DNA of 64,000 nucleotides, taken from assembly GCF_900497805.2 (NCBI RefSeq), contig NW_020954570.1, forward strand, positions 13,267,940-13,331,939. Direction: 5' to 3'. The DNA is from Vombatus ursinus (lineage: Eukaryota > Chordata > Mammalia > Diprotodontia > Vombatidae). Of the stretch, positions 1 through 10,120 are shown piece by piece (within the stretch, counting starts at the first letter, position 1; each line of letters starts with the position of its first letter). The translations under genes were made by a program, and so were the position numbers. A model generated the notes under the pieces. It made no database searches and was not told where the DNA came from. It saw nothing but the letters and a program-made list of their open reading frames with translations.

Positions 1-353
1 CTAGCATCTTTGTTTTTCCCCACCAGGTCCTGAGATTTCTGATGAGGAAAGACCAGGGAGGGATGCCCCATGCACAGCAGCAGGAGCGAGGTCCCGGAGG
101 CTTTCCGCAGCGGACTCAGCGGTGTCAGAGACATCAGGTTTTTCCGGACTCCCGGTGGCAGCTCTCCGTCCACCGCACCAACATCACCCTCGGCACTAAC
201 CGCACAACCTTGCAGCCCAGGCCGGCGAAGCCCGCAGGTCACCGGCTTCCGCCGCCGCCTCCGCCCGCGCCGGGGTGGGAGGGTCCCGCTGCCCGCAGCG
301 AAGGGAAACGAAACCGAGGCCGGCGGCGAGGCGCGGAGGACGGCCTCACTCAC
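1..353 (-). other. YTHDC2: YTHDC2 intron 1 (5' part)
   Basis: GC-rich sequence immediately downstream (minus strand) of the YTHDC2 exon 1 donor. The donor reads GTGAGT on the minus strand at 353-348. The intron runs off the left edge of the window. No second exon is seen here. The open frames on the plus strand in this part are a by-product of high GC content. Confidence 0.8.
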
Positions 354-561
354 CCCTCTGGTCCCCGTAACGAAACCGCTCCAGGGCGATGTTGACGGCG
401 ATCTTCACCTCCTCGTCAATGCGGATGTCCTTCAGCCCCTTAGCCCGGCCGCCGCCGCCGGAGCCGGAGCCGCACTGGGAGGAGACGACGACGACGCCGC
501 CGCCGCCGCCGCCGCCGCCCGGGGCCGGGGACCGCGGGGAGACGCTGCTCGGCCTGGACAT
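354..561 (-). CDS. YTHDC2: YTHDC2 first coding exon (N-terminal 69 codons)
   Basis: YTHDC2 is a 3'-to-5' RNA helicase with an R3H domain, DEAH helicase core, ankyrin repeats and a C-terminal YTH domain that binds m6A RNA; it is needed for the mitosis-to-meiosis switch in germ cells. The exon encodes a protein starting MSRPSSVSPRSPAPG, then a run of eight Gly and four Val, then a segment ending in IALERFRYGDQR, which matches the remembered human N-terminus and opens the R3H domain. The start is the ATG at 561-559, chosen by homology; the same frame stays open upstream to 846, so a longer N-terminus cannot be excluded from the sequence alone. The base at -3 is T, so the Kozak context is weak. 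The exon ends after the first base of a codon (phase 1) at a GTGAGT donor, so the next exon should supply the rest of a Glu codon, as in human (EMEF). Remaining exons lie left of the window. Confidence 0.93.
484..519 (-). repeat. GCC/GAC trinucleotide run coding Gly8-Val4
   Basis: Eight perfect GCC units (496-519) follow four GAC units (484-495) on the plus strand. Read on the minus strand in the YTHDC2 frame they give eight glycines then four valines. Homopolymer runs in this exon are expected to vary in length between species; the valine block looks like a GGC-to-GTC derived extension. Confidence 0.9.
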
Positions 562-900
562 GGAAGCGGCCGTCGACGGCACTGAGGGGACGCTGACTGA
601 CTGAGGGGGCGCGAGGCGGGGGGAGGCCGGGCCCTGACCGAGCCTCGGAGGCGGCCTACAGGGCGCCGAGAGCGGGAGGTGCCGGAGACGGGTGGGAAGC
701 CTGAGGCCGGGGAGCGACACGGGCCCCGCACAAGCAGAGCCCGGGGCTGCCCAGCCACAGTTAGCCGGGGCCCCGCCGCTCCTTCCACTTCTGCTAGGCT
801 GAGAGCACGATGGCGCCGGCGTCGTGACGTGCTCTGACGTCAGCACGTCGCGGCGTGGGGGGGCTGAGGGATGCTTGAGAGCTTGGGAGAGCTCCTAGGG
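562..900 (-). promoter_or_regulatory. YTHDC2: CpG-island promoter and 5'UTR of YTHDC2
   Basis: The stretch from about 200 to 870 is dense in CpG, in contrast to the AT-rich DNA beyond 900. A perfect palindromic cAMP-response element TGACGTCA lies at 835-842, with a TGACGTG half-site at 825-831, about 270 bases upstream of the start codon. No TATA box is apparent. The exact transcription start is not visible. No divergent host gene was recognised on the plus strand. Confidence 0.65.
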
Positions 901-1235
901 TTTAGGGACTGGGCAGACTTTATGGATGGTCCACCTCAACCAAAGTCGAGGCTTAAGGAAACAAGTCCAAAGAACCCAAAATTATCATAGTCAGGTTGTC
1001 TCCCATTTTCCTGACCTTGATTCCATTTGTGGCTGCACCTGCGCCTGCACCCCTAGTCTCTTTTGTCTCCTAACCCCTCAAGCGAAAGCTGGGTTTCCTC
1101 TAGGTGGTCTCATCTGATATTTCTGTGAGAATCTTGAAGGATTCTCTTATATCTTGTGACTATGTCGTTCGCCTACTCAAACTCCATGGGTTCTCTAATG
1201 CCTTTAGAATCAGAGCTCTTTTGTTTGGGTTTTAA
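901..1235. other. Unassigned 5' flank of YTHDC2
   Basis: Mixed-composition DNA between the CpG island and the first L1. A 63-codon plus-strand frame is present but resembles nothing recognised. No repeat family was identified. Confidence 0.4.
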
Positions 1236-1756
1236 AGAACTTAACTTTATTACAAAGCAGTAATCTGGTACTGGCTAAGAAATGCAGTGGTGGATCAGTG
1301 GAATAGATTAGGTACACATCACATCATAGTCAATTACTACAGTAATCTGGTAGATGATAAACGCAAAAATCCAAGCTTTTGGAACAAAGACTCATTATTT
1401 GACAAAAACTGCTGGGAAAACTAGAAAAACAGTATGGCAGAAACTAGGTATAGACCAACATTTCACACCATAAAGGGTGATACCATAAGCAAATTAAGAG
1501 AGTGTGGAATAATTTGTCAGATCTATGGATAAAGGAAGAATTTATGAACAAAGAAAATAGAGAGCATTGCAAAATGTAAAAGGAATAATTTTGATTATAT
1601 AAAATTTAAAAGTTTTTGCATAAACAAAACCAATGCAACCAAAATTAAAAGGAAAGCAGAAACGGGGGGGGGGACTTTTGCAACAAGTATCTTTGATAAA
1701 GGCCTCATTTCTCAAATATATAGAGAACTTTGTCAAATCTTAAGAATGAGTCATTC
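1236..1756 (+). mobile_element. Old L1, ORF2 3' part (left half of a split copy)
   Basis: Carries the L1 ORF2 stretch with the 'tctggtactggctaag' motif (region after the reverse transcriptase) down to the segment before the C-terminal Cys-rich region. It has an internal deletion after the first bases and many stops. It is 5' truncated and continues at 4721 after the inserted HAL1-like copy. Confidence 0.85.
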
Positions 1757-2503
1757 TCAGGGAAAGCAGAGACTTCTTGAGCTCTCCCCCAAAACCCCTC
1801 CAAATACCTATAAAAAATGGCTCTAAACAAATTCTAAAGCAGCAGAACCCACAAAAAGACAGAGTGAAACAAATTTCCAGCCAAAGACAGCCTGGTTGGT
1901 TGATCAGAAAGGTGTATCATGCTGGGTGGGGAGAGGAGCAAAGTTCGGCGTGGGGTGCAGGCCTTAGAGGACCTAGAGCAGGCCTCAGAGGACTGAACAG
2001 CGGGCAGCTATGGCGGTTTCCAGACTTCTCAACCCATGAACGCCAAAGACAACTTAGAAGGTCAGTGGGAAAAGTCTGTGATTGCGGTGAGAGGAAGTGC
2101 TAGGTCTCAGCCACCCCCGGGGCCACAGCTGTTTCCTGAGCTTCCGGCCCACAGACCGATGGGGAATCAAGTGGCTGATTAGAGGGGGATTGCAGGGTTC
2201 TCTTTGCCAGTGCTGAGGCAGGAATCTCTTGCTTTACTGGTGCTTGGATCTGGGTCACAGTTCTGAGGGGCAATCCTGGGGTGAGGAGGAGTGCTGGTGT
2301 GGTGAAGCTTGTTGTGGCGGTGGAGAGAAAACACCTCACCCCTTATCATTACACCTTGGAAGAATTGAAAATTTTCAAGTCCCTAGAAGTATCTCTGAAA
2401 ACAGCTGTGCAAACCCCCAAAGCATGGAACAGTATATTCTCCACATTGGAAGCAGACTTTTACCTTAACAAAGAGTTTAAAACTCAAGTAATTGGCCAGG
2501 ATC

Positions 2504-3583
2504 ATGAGTAAGCAGTGCAAAAAGAGTCAGACTATATTATCTTACTTTGGTGACGAAGAAGATCAAAATGTACGACCAGAAGAAGACAATGAAGCCAAAG
2601 CTCTTACATCCAAAGCCTCCAAGAAGAATATGAATCAGTCCCAGGCCTTGGAAGAGCTCAAAAGGGATTTTGAGAAGCAAGTAAGAGAAGTAGAGGAAAA
2701 ACTGGGAAGAGAAATGACAGTGATGCCAGAAAATCATGAAAAGCAAGTCAATAGCTTGCTAAAGGAGACCCAAAAAAATACTGAAGAAAATAACACCTTA
2801 AAAAATAGCCTAACCCAAATGGCAAAAGAGGTCCAAAAAGCCAATGAGAAGAATACCCTAAAGAGCAAAACTGGCCAAATGGAAAAGGAAGTCCAAAAGA
2901 TTACTGAAGAAAATACTTCCTTAAAAATTAGAATGGAGCAATTGGAAGCTAGTGACTTTATGAGAAATCAAGACACTGTAAAACAAATCCAAAAGAATGA
3001 AAAATTAGAAAACAATGTGAAATATCTCATTGGAAAAACAACTGACCTGGAAAATAGGTCCAGGAGAGAGAATTTAAAAATTATTGGACTATCTGAAAGC
3101 CAAGATCAAAAAAAGGGCCTAGACGTCATCTTTCAAGAAATTATCAAGGAAAACTGCCCTGATATTCTAGAACCAGAAGGCAAGATAGAAATTGAAAGAA
3201 TTCACCAGTCTCCTCCTAAAAGAGATCCCCAAAGGAAAACTCCTAGGAATATTGTAGCCAAATTCCAGAGTTCCGAGGTCAAGGAGAAAATATTACAAGC
3301 AACCAGAAAGAGACAATTCAAGTATTGTGGAGACACAATCAGGATAACATAAGATTTAGCTGCTTCTACATTAAGGGACTGCAAGGCATGGAATATAATA
3401 TTCCAGAGGGCAAAGGAGATAGGATCACAACCAAGAATCACCTACCCAGCAAAACTGAGTATAATCCTGCAGGGGAAAAAATGGATTTTCAGTGAAATAG
3501 AGGACTATCAAGCATTCTTGATGAAAAGACCAGAGCTGAATAGAAAATTTGATTTTCAAATACAAGACTCAAGTGGAACATGA
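2504..3583 (+). pseudogene. L1 ORF1 with one premature stop
   Basis: Full frame would be 359 codons; a stop at 3350-3352 (CAA to TAA) ends it after 282 residues. Residues about 45-150 are a Glu/Lys-rich heptad coiled coil for trimerisation; the RRM-like domain follows (LENRSRR, LKIIGL, then NCPDILEP) and the C-terminal domain begins near PRNIVAKF. These are the usual L1 ORF1p RNA-binding parts. The upstream in-frame TTG at 2492 is not the likely start. Downstream frame is otherwise open to the TGA at 3581. Confidence 0.88.
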
Positions 3584-3734
3584 AGAGGTAAGCAGGAAAG
3601 AGAAAATCATAAGAGACTTACTATGGTTGAACTGTTTACATTCCTGCATGGAAAAATGATATTTGTAACTCATGAGACTTTTGTCAGTATCAGGGTAGTT
3701 GGAGGGGAAAAAATTATATGTATGTTTATATAGA

Positions 3735-3743
3735 TATAGATAA

Positions 3744-3790
<47 letters not shown>

Positions 3791-3800
3791 NNNNNNNNNN

Positions 3801-3868
<68 letters not shown>
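3735..3868 (+). repeat. (GATA)n microsatellite with assembly gap
   Basis: A GATA/ATAG run interrupted by ten N at 3791-3800. The second HAL1-like copy carries a shorter GATA run at the matching place (about 59720-59765), so the microsatellite belongs to the element. True length is unknown because of the gap. Confidence 0.9.
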
Positions 3869-3869
<1 letters not shown>

Positions 3870-4720
3870 GGGCACAGGGTGAGTTGAAAATGAAGGGGTC
3901 ATATCTGGAGAATAAAATTAAGGGGTGAGAGAGGATTATACTAGGAGAAGGAGAAAGGGAGAGGTAGAATGGGGTAAACTATCTCACAAAAAAAAAACAG
4001 AAAAGAAAAGACTCTCACAGTGGAGGGGAAATGGGGGAAGGTGAGAGGCAACGAGTGAATCTTATTCTCATAGAATTTGACTTAAGGAGGGAATAACATA
4101 CACACTCAATTGGGTATGGAAATCTGTCTTACCCTACAGGAAAATGGGTGGGGGGGAAGGGGACAAGAGAGTAGGGGAATGATAGAGAGGAGGGCAGATT
4201 GGGAAAGGGGGTAATCAGAAGCAAATACTTCTGAGGAGGGACAGGGTCAAAAGAAAGAATAGAATAAATGGTGGGTGTGGGATAGGATTAAGGGAAATAG
4301 AGTTAGTTTTTCACAGCATGTCTGCAATGGAAGTGTTTTGCATAACTGCACATATATAACCTATATTTAGTTGCTTGCCTTATCAATGAGGGTGGGTGGG
4401 GAGGGAGGAAGAGAGAAAATTTGAAACCCAGAGTTTTAAAAACACGTTTAAAAAAAAATGTTTTCACATGCAACTGGGAAATAAGAAATACAGGAAATGG
4501 GGTACGGAAATCCATCCTGCCCTACAGGAAAATTGAAGGGGAAGGGGATCAGAGAAGGGGGGGAGAGATAGAAGGGAAGGCAGACTAGGGGAAGGGGTAT
4601 TCAGAATGCATGCCATCTTGGGGTAGGGGGAGGGGCAAATGGGGTGAAAATTTGGAACTCAAAATCTTGTGGAAGTAAATGTTGAAAACAAAAAAATAAA
4701 TAAAAATTATCATAAAAAAA

Positions 4721-5685
4721 AAGAATGAATCATTCCCCAATTGATAAATTGTCAAAGGATATGAACAGGCAGTTTTTAGACAAAGGAACCAAAACTATCT
4801 ATAGTCACATGAAAAATGCTCTAAATCACTACTGATTCAAATTAAAACAGCTCTGAAGTACCACATCACACCTATCAGATTGGCTAACAAAAAAGGAAGA
4901 TAATAAATATTAGAGGGGATGTGGGAAAAGTGGGACACTGAGTGATTTAGAACTATGCCTAAAAAGGTATAAAACTGTGAATACCCTTTGATCCAGCAAT
5001 ACTGGATCAGTATCAGCTAGGTCTATGTACCAAAGACATTTTTTAAAAAAGGGAAAAGGACCTACATACATGTACAAAAATATTTATAGCAGTTCTTTTT
5101 GAGGTGGCTAAGAACTGCAAATCGAGAAGCTGCCCATGGATTGGGGAATGACTAAACAAGCTGAGTTTATGTGATTGTGATGGAATATTATTGTGCAATA
5201 AGACATGACAAGCAGGACAATTTCAGGAAAAAATCTGGAAAGACTTGCACGAAAGTGAGCAAAACCAGGAGAATGTTGTACACAGTAACAGCAATATTGT
5301 ACAATGAAGAATTGTAAATGACTTAGCTGTTCTGAGCAATATAATGATCCACGACAACTCCAAAGGACTTGTGATGAAGCATGCTATCTGCCGCCAGAGA
5401 AAGAACTGATATTGTCTGAATGCAGACTGAAACATGCCATTTGCACTTTCTTTCTTTTATTCTTTTTTTAAAATTTAAGTCTTCTTATACAAAGTGACTA
5501 ATATGGAAATGTTTTACATGATTGCATATGTACAAACCACATCAGATTGATTTCAGTCTCATGGAGAGGGGAGGGGAGGGAAGAAGAGAATGATAGAATT
5601 TGGAACTAAAAACTTTAAAAAAAATTTAGAATTTTAACATGTAATTGGGTAAAAATAAAAATATTATATATAAATAATTTAACTA
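4721..5685 (+). mobile_element. Old L1, ORF2 C-terminus and 3'UTR (right half of split copy)
   Basis: Continues the L1 begun at 1236: 'ccccaattgataaat', the basic C-terminal region, the 'gagcaggacaattt' stretch, and the L1 3' end with a G-rich patch and A-rich tail at about 5560-5685. Frame is heavily broken. Confidence 0.85.
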
Positions 5686-5729
5686 TGGGGCTCTAACTTA
5701 CTTCTCCAGTCTTGTTACACATTATTCAT

Positions 5730-5823
5730 CTTTCTGCCTTCTTCGGTCTAGACAGACTGAACTCACACATGACACTCCATCTCCTATCTCTAAGCCTTTG
5801 CAATAGCTGTGCCCCATGTCTGG
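5730..5823 (+). mobile_element. L2 3'-end fragment
   Basis: Carries the L2 3' region pattern 'cctttgcaatagctgtgccc' (consensus cctttgcactggctgttcc). Short and old. Confidence 0.55.
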
Positions 5824-5844
5824 GGATAGAGATAGAGGTATATA

Positions 5845-6090
5845 TCAAGTAATTAGAAAGAAACAGTTCAAGTACTATGGGATGACTATAAGGATTTCAC
5901 AAGGCCTAACATCTTCTACTGAAAAATGAGAAGAGATCTTGGAGTACAATTATTATAAAAGGCAAAAGATAATGGGCTTATGACTAAAAATAACACACCC
6001 TGCAAAGCTGAGTATAATCAGGGAGGAATGGGTCTTTAATGGAATGAAGGACTTTTAAGCATTTCTGAAAACACCAAAGCTGAGTAGGAA
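5845..6090 (+). mobile_element. L1 ORF1 3' fragment (old)
   Basis: Matches the ORF1 C-terminal domain of the L1 copies elsewhere in the window ('aaagctgagtataatc', 'aagcatttctgaaaa'). Broken and short. Confidence 0.7.
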
Positions 6091-6093
6091 CTT

Positions 6094-9000
6094 TGTTGGT
6101 TGGTTAGTTGTTGTCCTTCATTCTTGAAGAGGACTAAAGTGACATCACTGGGTTAGAGTCAAATTACAGTGTGTCCAGCTGTGGCTAATCAGACTAAAAT
6201 GAGTTTGGAATGTTCTACCACAGTTCAGGCACAAATAGTGCATGTGAACATTTGAGGTGGATTCTCTAAATTTGAGTATCTCATGTTTCTTATGAGCTAC
6301 TTCTATTCTGCTTTGCTTATAGAGCACACTACCTTCTTTGATGAGGATATACCGTGCTGGGTGGGCCTGTGCCAGTATCTCCCATGCCATTGCAATCAAT
6401 TCCAAAGTTCTTCAGAGAGACCTTGAGAATGTCCTTGTATTGCTTCTTTTGACCACCATGTTGACTCTTGCCTTGTGTGAGTTCTCCATAAAATAGTCTT
6501 TTAGGCAAACATACGTTTGGCATTTGAACGTGGCCAACCCATGAGTTGCACTCTCTGCAGTGGAGTTTGAGTGGTTGGCAATTTAGTTTGAGAAACGACC
6601 TCAGTGTCAGGTGCCTTATCCTGCCAGGTGACCTTCAGAATCTTCCTAAGACAATTCAAATGGAAGTGATTCAGTTTCCTGGTATGGCACTAGTATACTG
6701 TATACTAGTATTCATGGCACAGGTTTCACAGGCATACAATAATGAGGTCAGCACAATAGCTTTGTAGAACTTCAGTTTGGTAGACAGTCTAATACCTCTT
6801 CTCTCCCACACTTTCCTTCAGAGTCTCACAAATGCTGAGCTAGCACTGACAATTTGTGTGTCAACCTCATTATCAATGTGTACATCCCTGGAAAGTACAT
6901 TGCCAAGGTAAGTGAACTTATCCACAATATTCAAAATTTTTTCATTTGCCATAACTGATGGTTCCACATATGGATGATGTGGTGCTGGCTGAAGGAGCAC
7001 TTGTGTTTTCTTGGTGTTAACTGTTAGGCCAAAATTGGCACAAGCAACAGAAAATCAATCCATGCTTTGTTTCATCTCAGCTTCAGCGGCTGCATTGAAT
7101 GCAGAATTGTCTGTAACCATAAAAAATCATGCACCAATTCTCTCTCCACTTTAATCTTGGCTTGTAGCCTTTTCAAGTTAAATAATTTACCATCAGTGTG
7201 GTAACTGACCTTGATGCCATATTCATCTTCATTGAAGGTGTCTAACAACATTGCCAAAAACATATTAAAAAGCATAGGAGCAAGCACACAGCCTCGTTTC
7301 ACTACATTGGTAAAGCACAAGAGCAGCATCCATTATCCACAACCCAGGCAAGCATGCTGTCATGAAAATAATGAACAATATTGATCAACTTCTCTGGGCA
7401 ACCAAATTTTGACATAATTTTTCATAAGTCCTCACAACTGACAGTATGGTCAGATAAATATTCTGTATAGACATTTATTCTGCTTCTGGCATTTCTCCTG
7501 GAGTTGTTGGACAGCAAACATTATATCAATCAGTCCTCAGCCCTTTCTGAAGCCACACTGGCTCTCAGGTAGATGACAATTTTCCAAGTGAAGGATCAGC
7601 CTATTAAGGAGGACTCTGGCAAGGATCTTGCCATCAATGACTAAGAGAGAGAGACCCCCTCCCCCCCATGATTGTCACAGGACAATCTATTTCCTTTACC
7701 TTTACAGAAACAGACAATGGACTTATCCTTGAATCCCTGGGGGATAACCTCCTCTTGCCATATAACTCAGAAAATTTCAGTTAGCTTTTGTATGAACAAT
7801 GGAACCCCTCCTCCACACACACACCTTGTAAATTTCAACTGGAATAGAATCAGCACCAGGTGATTTGCCACAGGAGAGGAGCCTAATGGCATTCAAAATC
7901 TCTACTTCAGTTGGAAATTTGGCAAGAGAAGGATTGACTTCAACCCAGTCAGCATTGATTGATGATGATATGTTGAGAACACTAGGGAAGTGTTAAGCCC
8001 ATCTCTCCAGGATCATAGCCTTATCTAATAGCCATTAATCAATGTGGATCCATCAGCACCGAGGAGTTGTGATGCACCATAGGTCTTTGGCCCATAAATA
8101 TTCTTTGGGCATCATAAAAATGATGTGGATTGTTACTATTAGCATAAAACTGAATTTTGTTATCCTTCTTACTGAGCCAAGAATCCTGTATCTCTCTAAG
8201 CTTTGCTTGTACTTTGCTTTTGATGGACTTAAATGCTGCCTTCTTAGAGATGGACAAACTGTCCTGCTGGTAAGCCCTGTGGAGTTCTCATTTTTCATCT
8301 AGTAACTTCTGAATTTTCCCATTATTTTCATCAAACTAGTCCTGATGTTTGTGGGTGTTCTGACCCAGATGAGCAAATGTAGTGCTCTATACCAAATCTC
8401 TGAAAGCTGCCCACTTCTCTTCTGCTCCACTGTTGCCAACTGTTTGTTGCCTGAACTTTCCCTCCAAGTTATCAATGAACTGTTCCCCACTCAAAGAAGC
8501 ACTTTAATCTGTTGACATTAAGTCTTCTGGCAGTCATCTTGCCTTGGGGCTGCTGCTTTTGTAGAATGCAAATATTTAGCTTGGAGAGGATAAGTCTATG
8601 ATCAGTCCATCACTCTGCACTACATATTACCTTCATCACTCCTACTTCCTGTCTACCTCTTCTTCTTACAATAACATAGCTGTTAAATGCCAATTTAACA
8701 TTTGCATTTAGGTAAATAGAAAACAGTGTTGGTGATGAAAGTCATTAGATGCACAAGTCTTCAGTAGTAAGTGACTATTGCTATTGCTGTGTCTGACTCC
8801 ATTTCTCCCAAGGACTCCCTGCCATGTATGGCAATCTGTGCATACTCTTGCATTAAAGTCACCCAGAATTATAAGCTTGTCCTCTTTTGGTACATTAATG
8901 ATGAGGTTCTCCAGTTCTTCATAACATTTTTCTTTGACCTCATCAGAGTTCTTCATGGCAGGAGCATAGGCACTGGTAATGGCACTTTCCTGCGAGTGGC

Positions 9001-10120
9001 AATGGCATTGCCATGAGCCTGTTGTTCACTCCTTTTGGTAGGCATACAAGCTTGTTGACTAGATTCATTTTGATTGCAAAACCTACACCAGCTTCACATG
9101 CTCCCCTTCACTGTGGCCACTCCAGAAAAACATGTATCCAGCTCCAACTTTGGTAAGATAGCCTTCATTTGCCAGCCTTGTTTCATTCAAGGCTGGTTGT
9201 TTGGATGCAATACCTGCTGAGTTCTCTTGCAACAAGAGCTGTTTGTCTTTTAGGTCTACCGGATTTTGTGTTGTCCATAAGTGTGTGCACCTTCCACGTA
9301 CCGATGGTGAGTGGAATCATCTTTGCAGAAGTTTTTGTTCATGTTTTTTGACCACAGGGTTGGATCCCCACCTGCCATGGTAAACAGGCTAGGACTGGGT
9401 AAGCAGTCAATTTTTAGTGCACCTTTTCTAGCCCCTTTTTCACAACAGTACGATCTTTAAAAGACTGCTCAGACACCCAGGGGGCTGCTTAATCCTATTG
9501 CTGCTTTCAGGGAGAAGATGACCCTATGGCCTGGGCTGCCTATGTACAGAGTTGTGACTACAGCTCCCAGTGTATTTGCACCTGCTCCTTCATCCCCTGC
9601 CTGTCACCATAGGACTTTGAGATCAGTAACAAATGGTAAAATGGTATTGGTGATGTCTTTTGATTTACTCACGAATTGGATTTAAGTGAGGCAGAGCTGC
9701 ACAAAGTCATCAGCCCCACTCTGTCTTCCAGAATTGTTACAGTCCAGTGGCAGGACAAAGTCAAGATGACTGGTGATGGCTTGAGATGCAGTGGATCACC
9801 TTGGTCTCTTTGATGTCTAAGCATGCTCTAAGCATTCCACATCACCTGCTTCAGCCACCTCCATGGCCATTGGAATTAATTGTTCTAATCTGCCCATTCC
9901 ACCAGGGGAGGCCTGCATATGCTTGGGGTAGACATCCCTCTAGCTCACTGAAGGGTTTGAGACCCCTTGGTTACCCTCAACCTGGTTTAGCCTTTCTGCT
10001 GAAACAGTTTATTGGGGTATGGCCACCGCACATGCTGCAGCTTCTTGGAGCCACAGATTAGATGGATTAGGTATACATTAAAGGTGGAAAGCAGCCCTGA
10101 AATGGGCTTGGTGGCCCACG
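6094..10120 (-). mobile_element. Nearly full-length APE-type LINE (CR1/L2-like)
   Basis: About 4 kb. From the 5' end on the minus strand: 5'UTR (about 10120-9400), an apurinic-type endonuclease (9340-8500) with the catalytic-type string ILGDFNARV near 8830, reverse transcriptase pieces including RGCVLAPMLFN near 7290 and a VDKFTYLG block near 6920, a GGQKKQYKD block near 6440, and a C-terminal C2H2-type zinc finger at 6231-6169. The 3' end carries an AAC-rich short repeat instead of a long poly(A), which fits CR1/L2 or RTE types, not L1. Several frameshifts, stops and small deletions mean it is dead. Clade assignment is from memory of similar proteins and is less sure than the LINE call. Confidence 0.82.
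6169..6231 (-). pseudogene. C-terminal C2H2 zinc finger of the CR1/L2-like LINE
   Basis: In the frame covering 6145-6405 the pattern C-x2-C-x12-H-x3-H is complete (CLNC, then H and H four apart). It lies at the extreme C-terminus after the reverse transcriptase, with a likely role in binding element RNA or target DNA (inference). The four metal ligands are kept although the rest of the reading frame is broken. Confidence 0.75.

Larger units (their letters stand above)
1757..4720 (+). mobile_element. HAL1-like (ORF2-less) L1, nearly full length
   Basis: Order: L1 5'UTR (1757-2503), ORF1 (2504-3583), linker with a GATA microsatellite, then L1 3'UTR, with no ORF2. The linker runs into 3'UTR at about 4303, the same join as in the copy at 60175. 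The copy lacks only about 30 bases of the 5' end seen at 62399. It is flanked by a 15-base duplication (1742-1756 and 4721-4735, one mismatch). A second 3'UTR-like stretch follows the first (about 4490-4720), so the 3' end is partly duplicated. Families that keep only ORF1 and rely on L1 ORF2 in trans are known as HAL1. Confidence 0.85.

Noticed and set aside
42-604. Plus-strand open frames in the CpG island (for example 70-585)
   Set aside because: They are antisense shadows of the YTHDC2 exon and its GC-rich flanks; no recognisable protein and no splice or homology support.
562-846. N-terminal extension of YTHDC2 upstream of the ATG at 561
   Set aside because: The frame is open by composition only; the MSRPSS start matches the known N-terminus, so the upstream part is treated as 5'UTR.
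3735-3868. CRISPR-like or satellite array
   Set aside because: It is a four-base microsatellite inside a HAL1-like element; there are no spaced repeats anywhere in the window.
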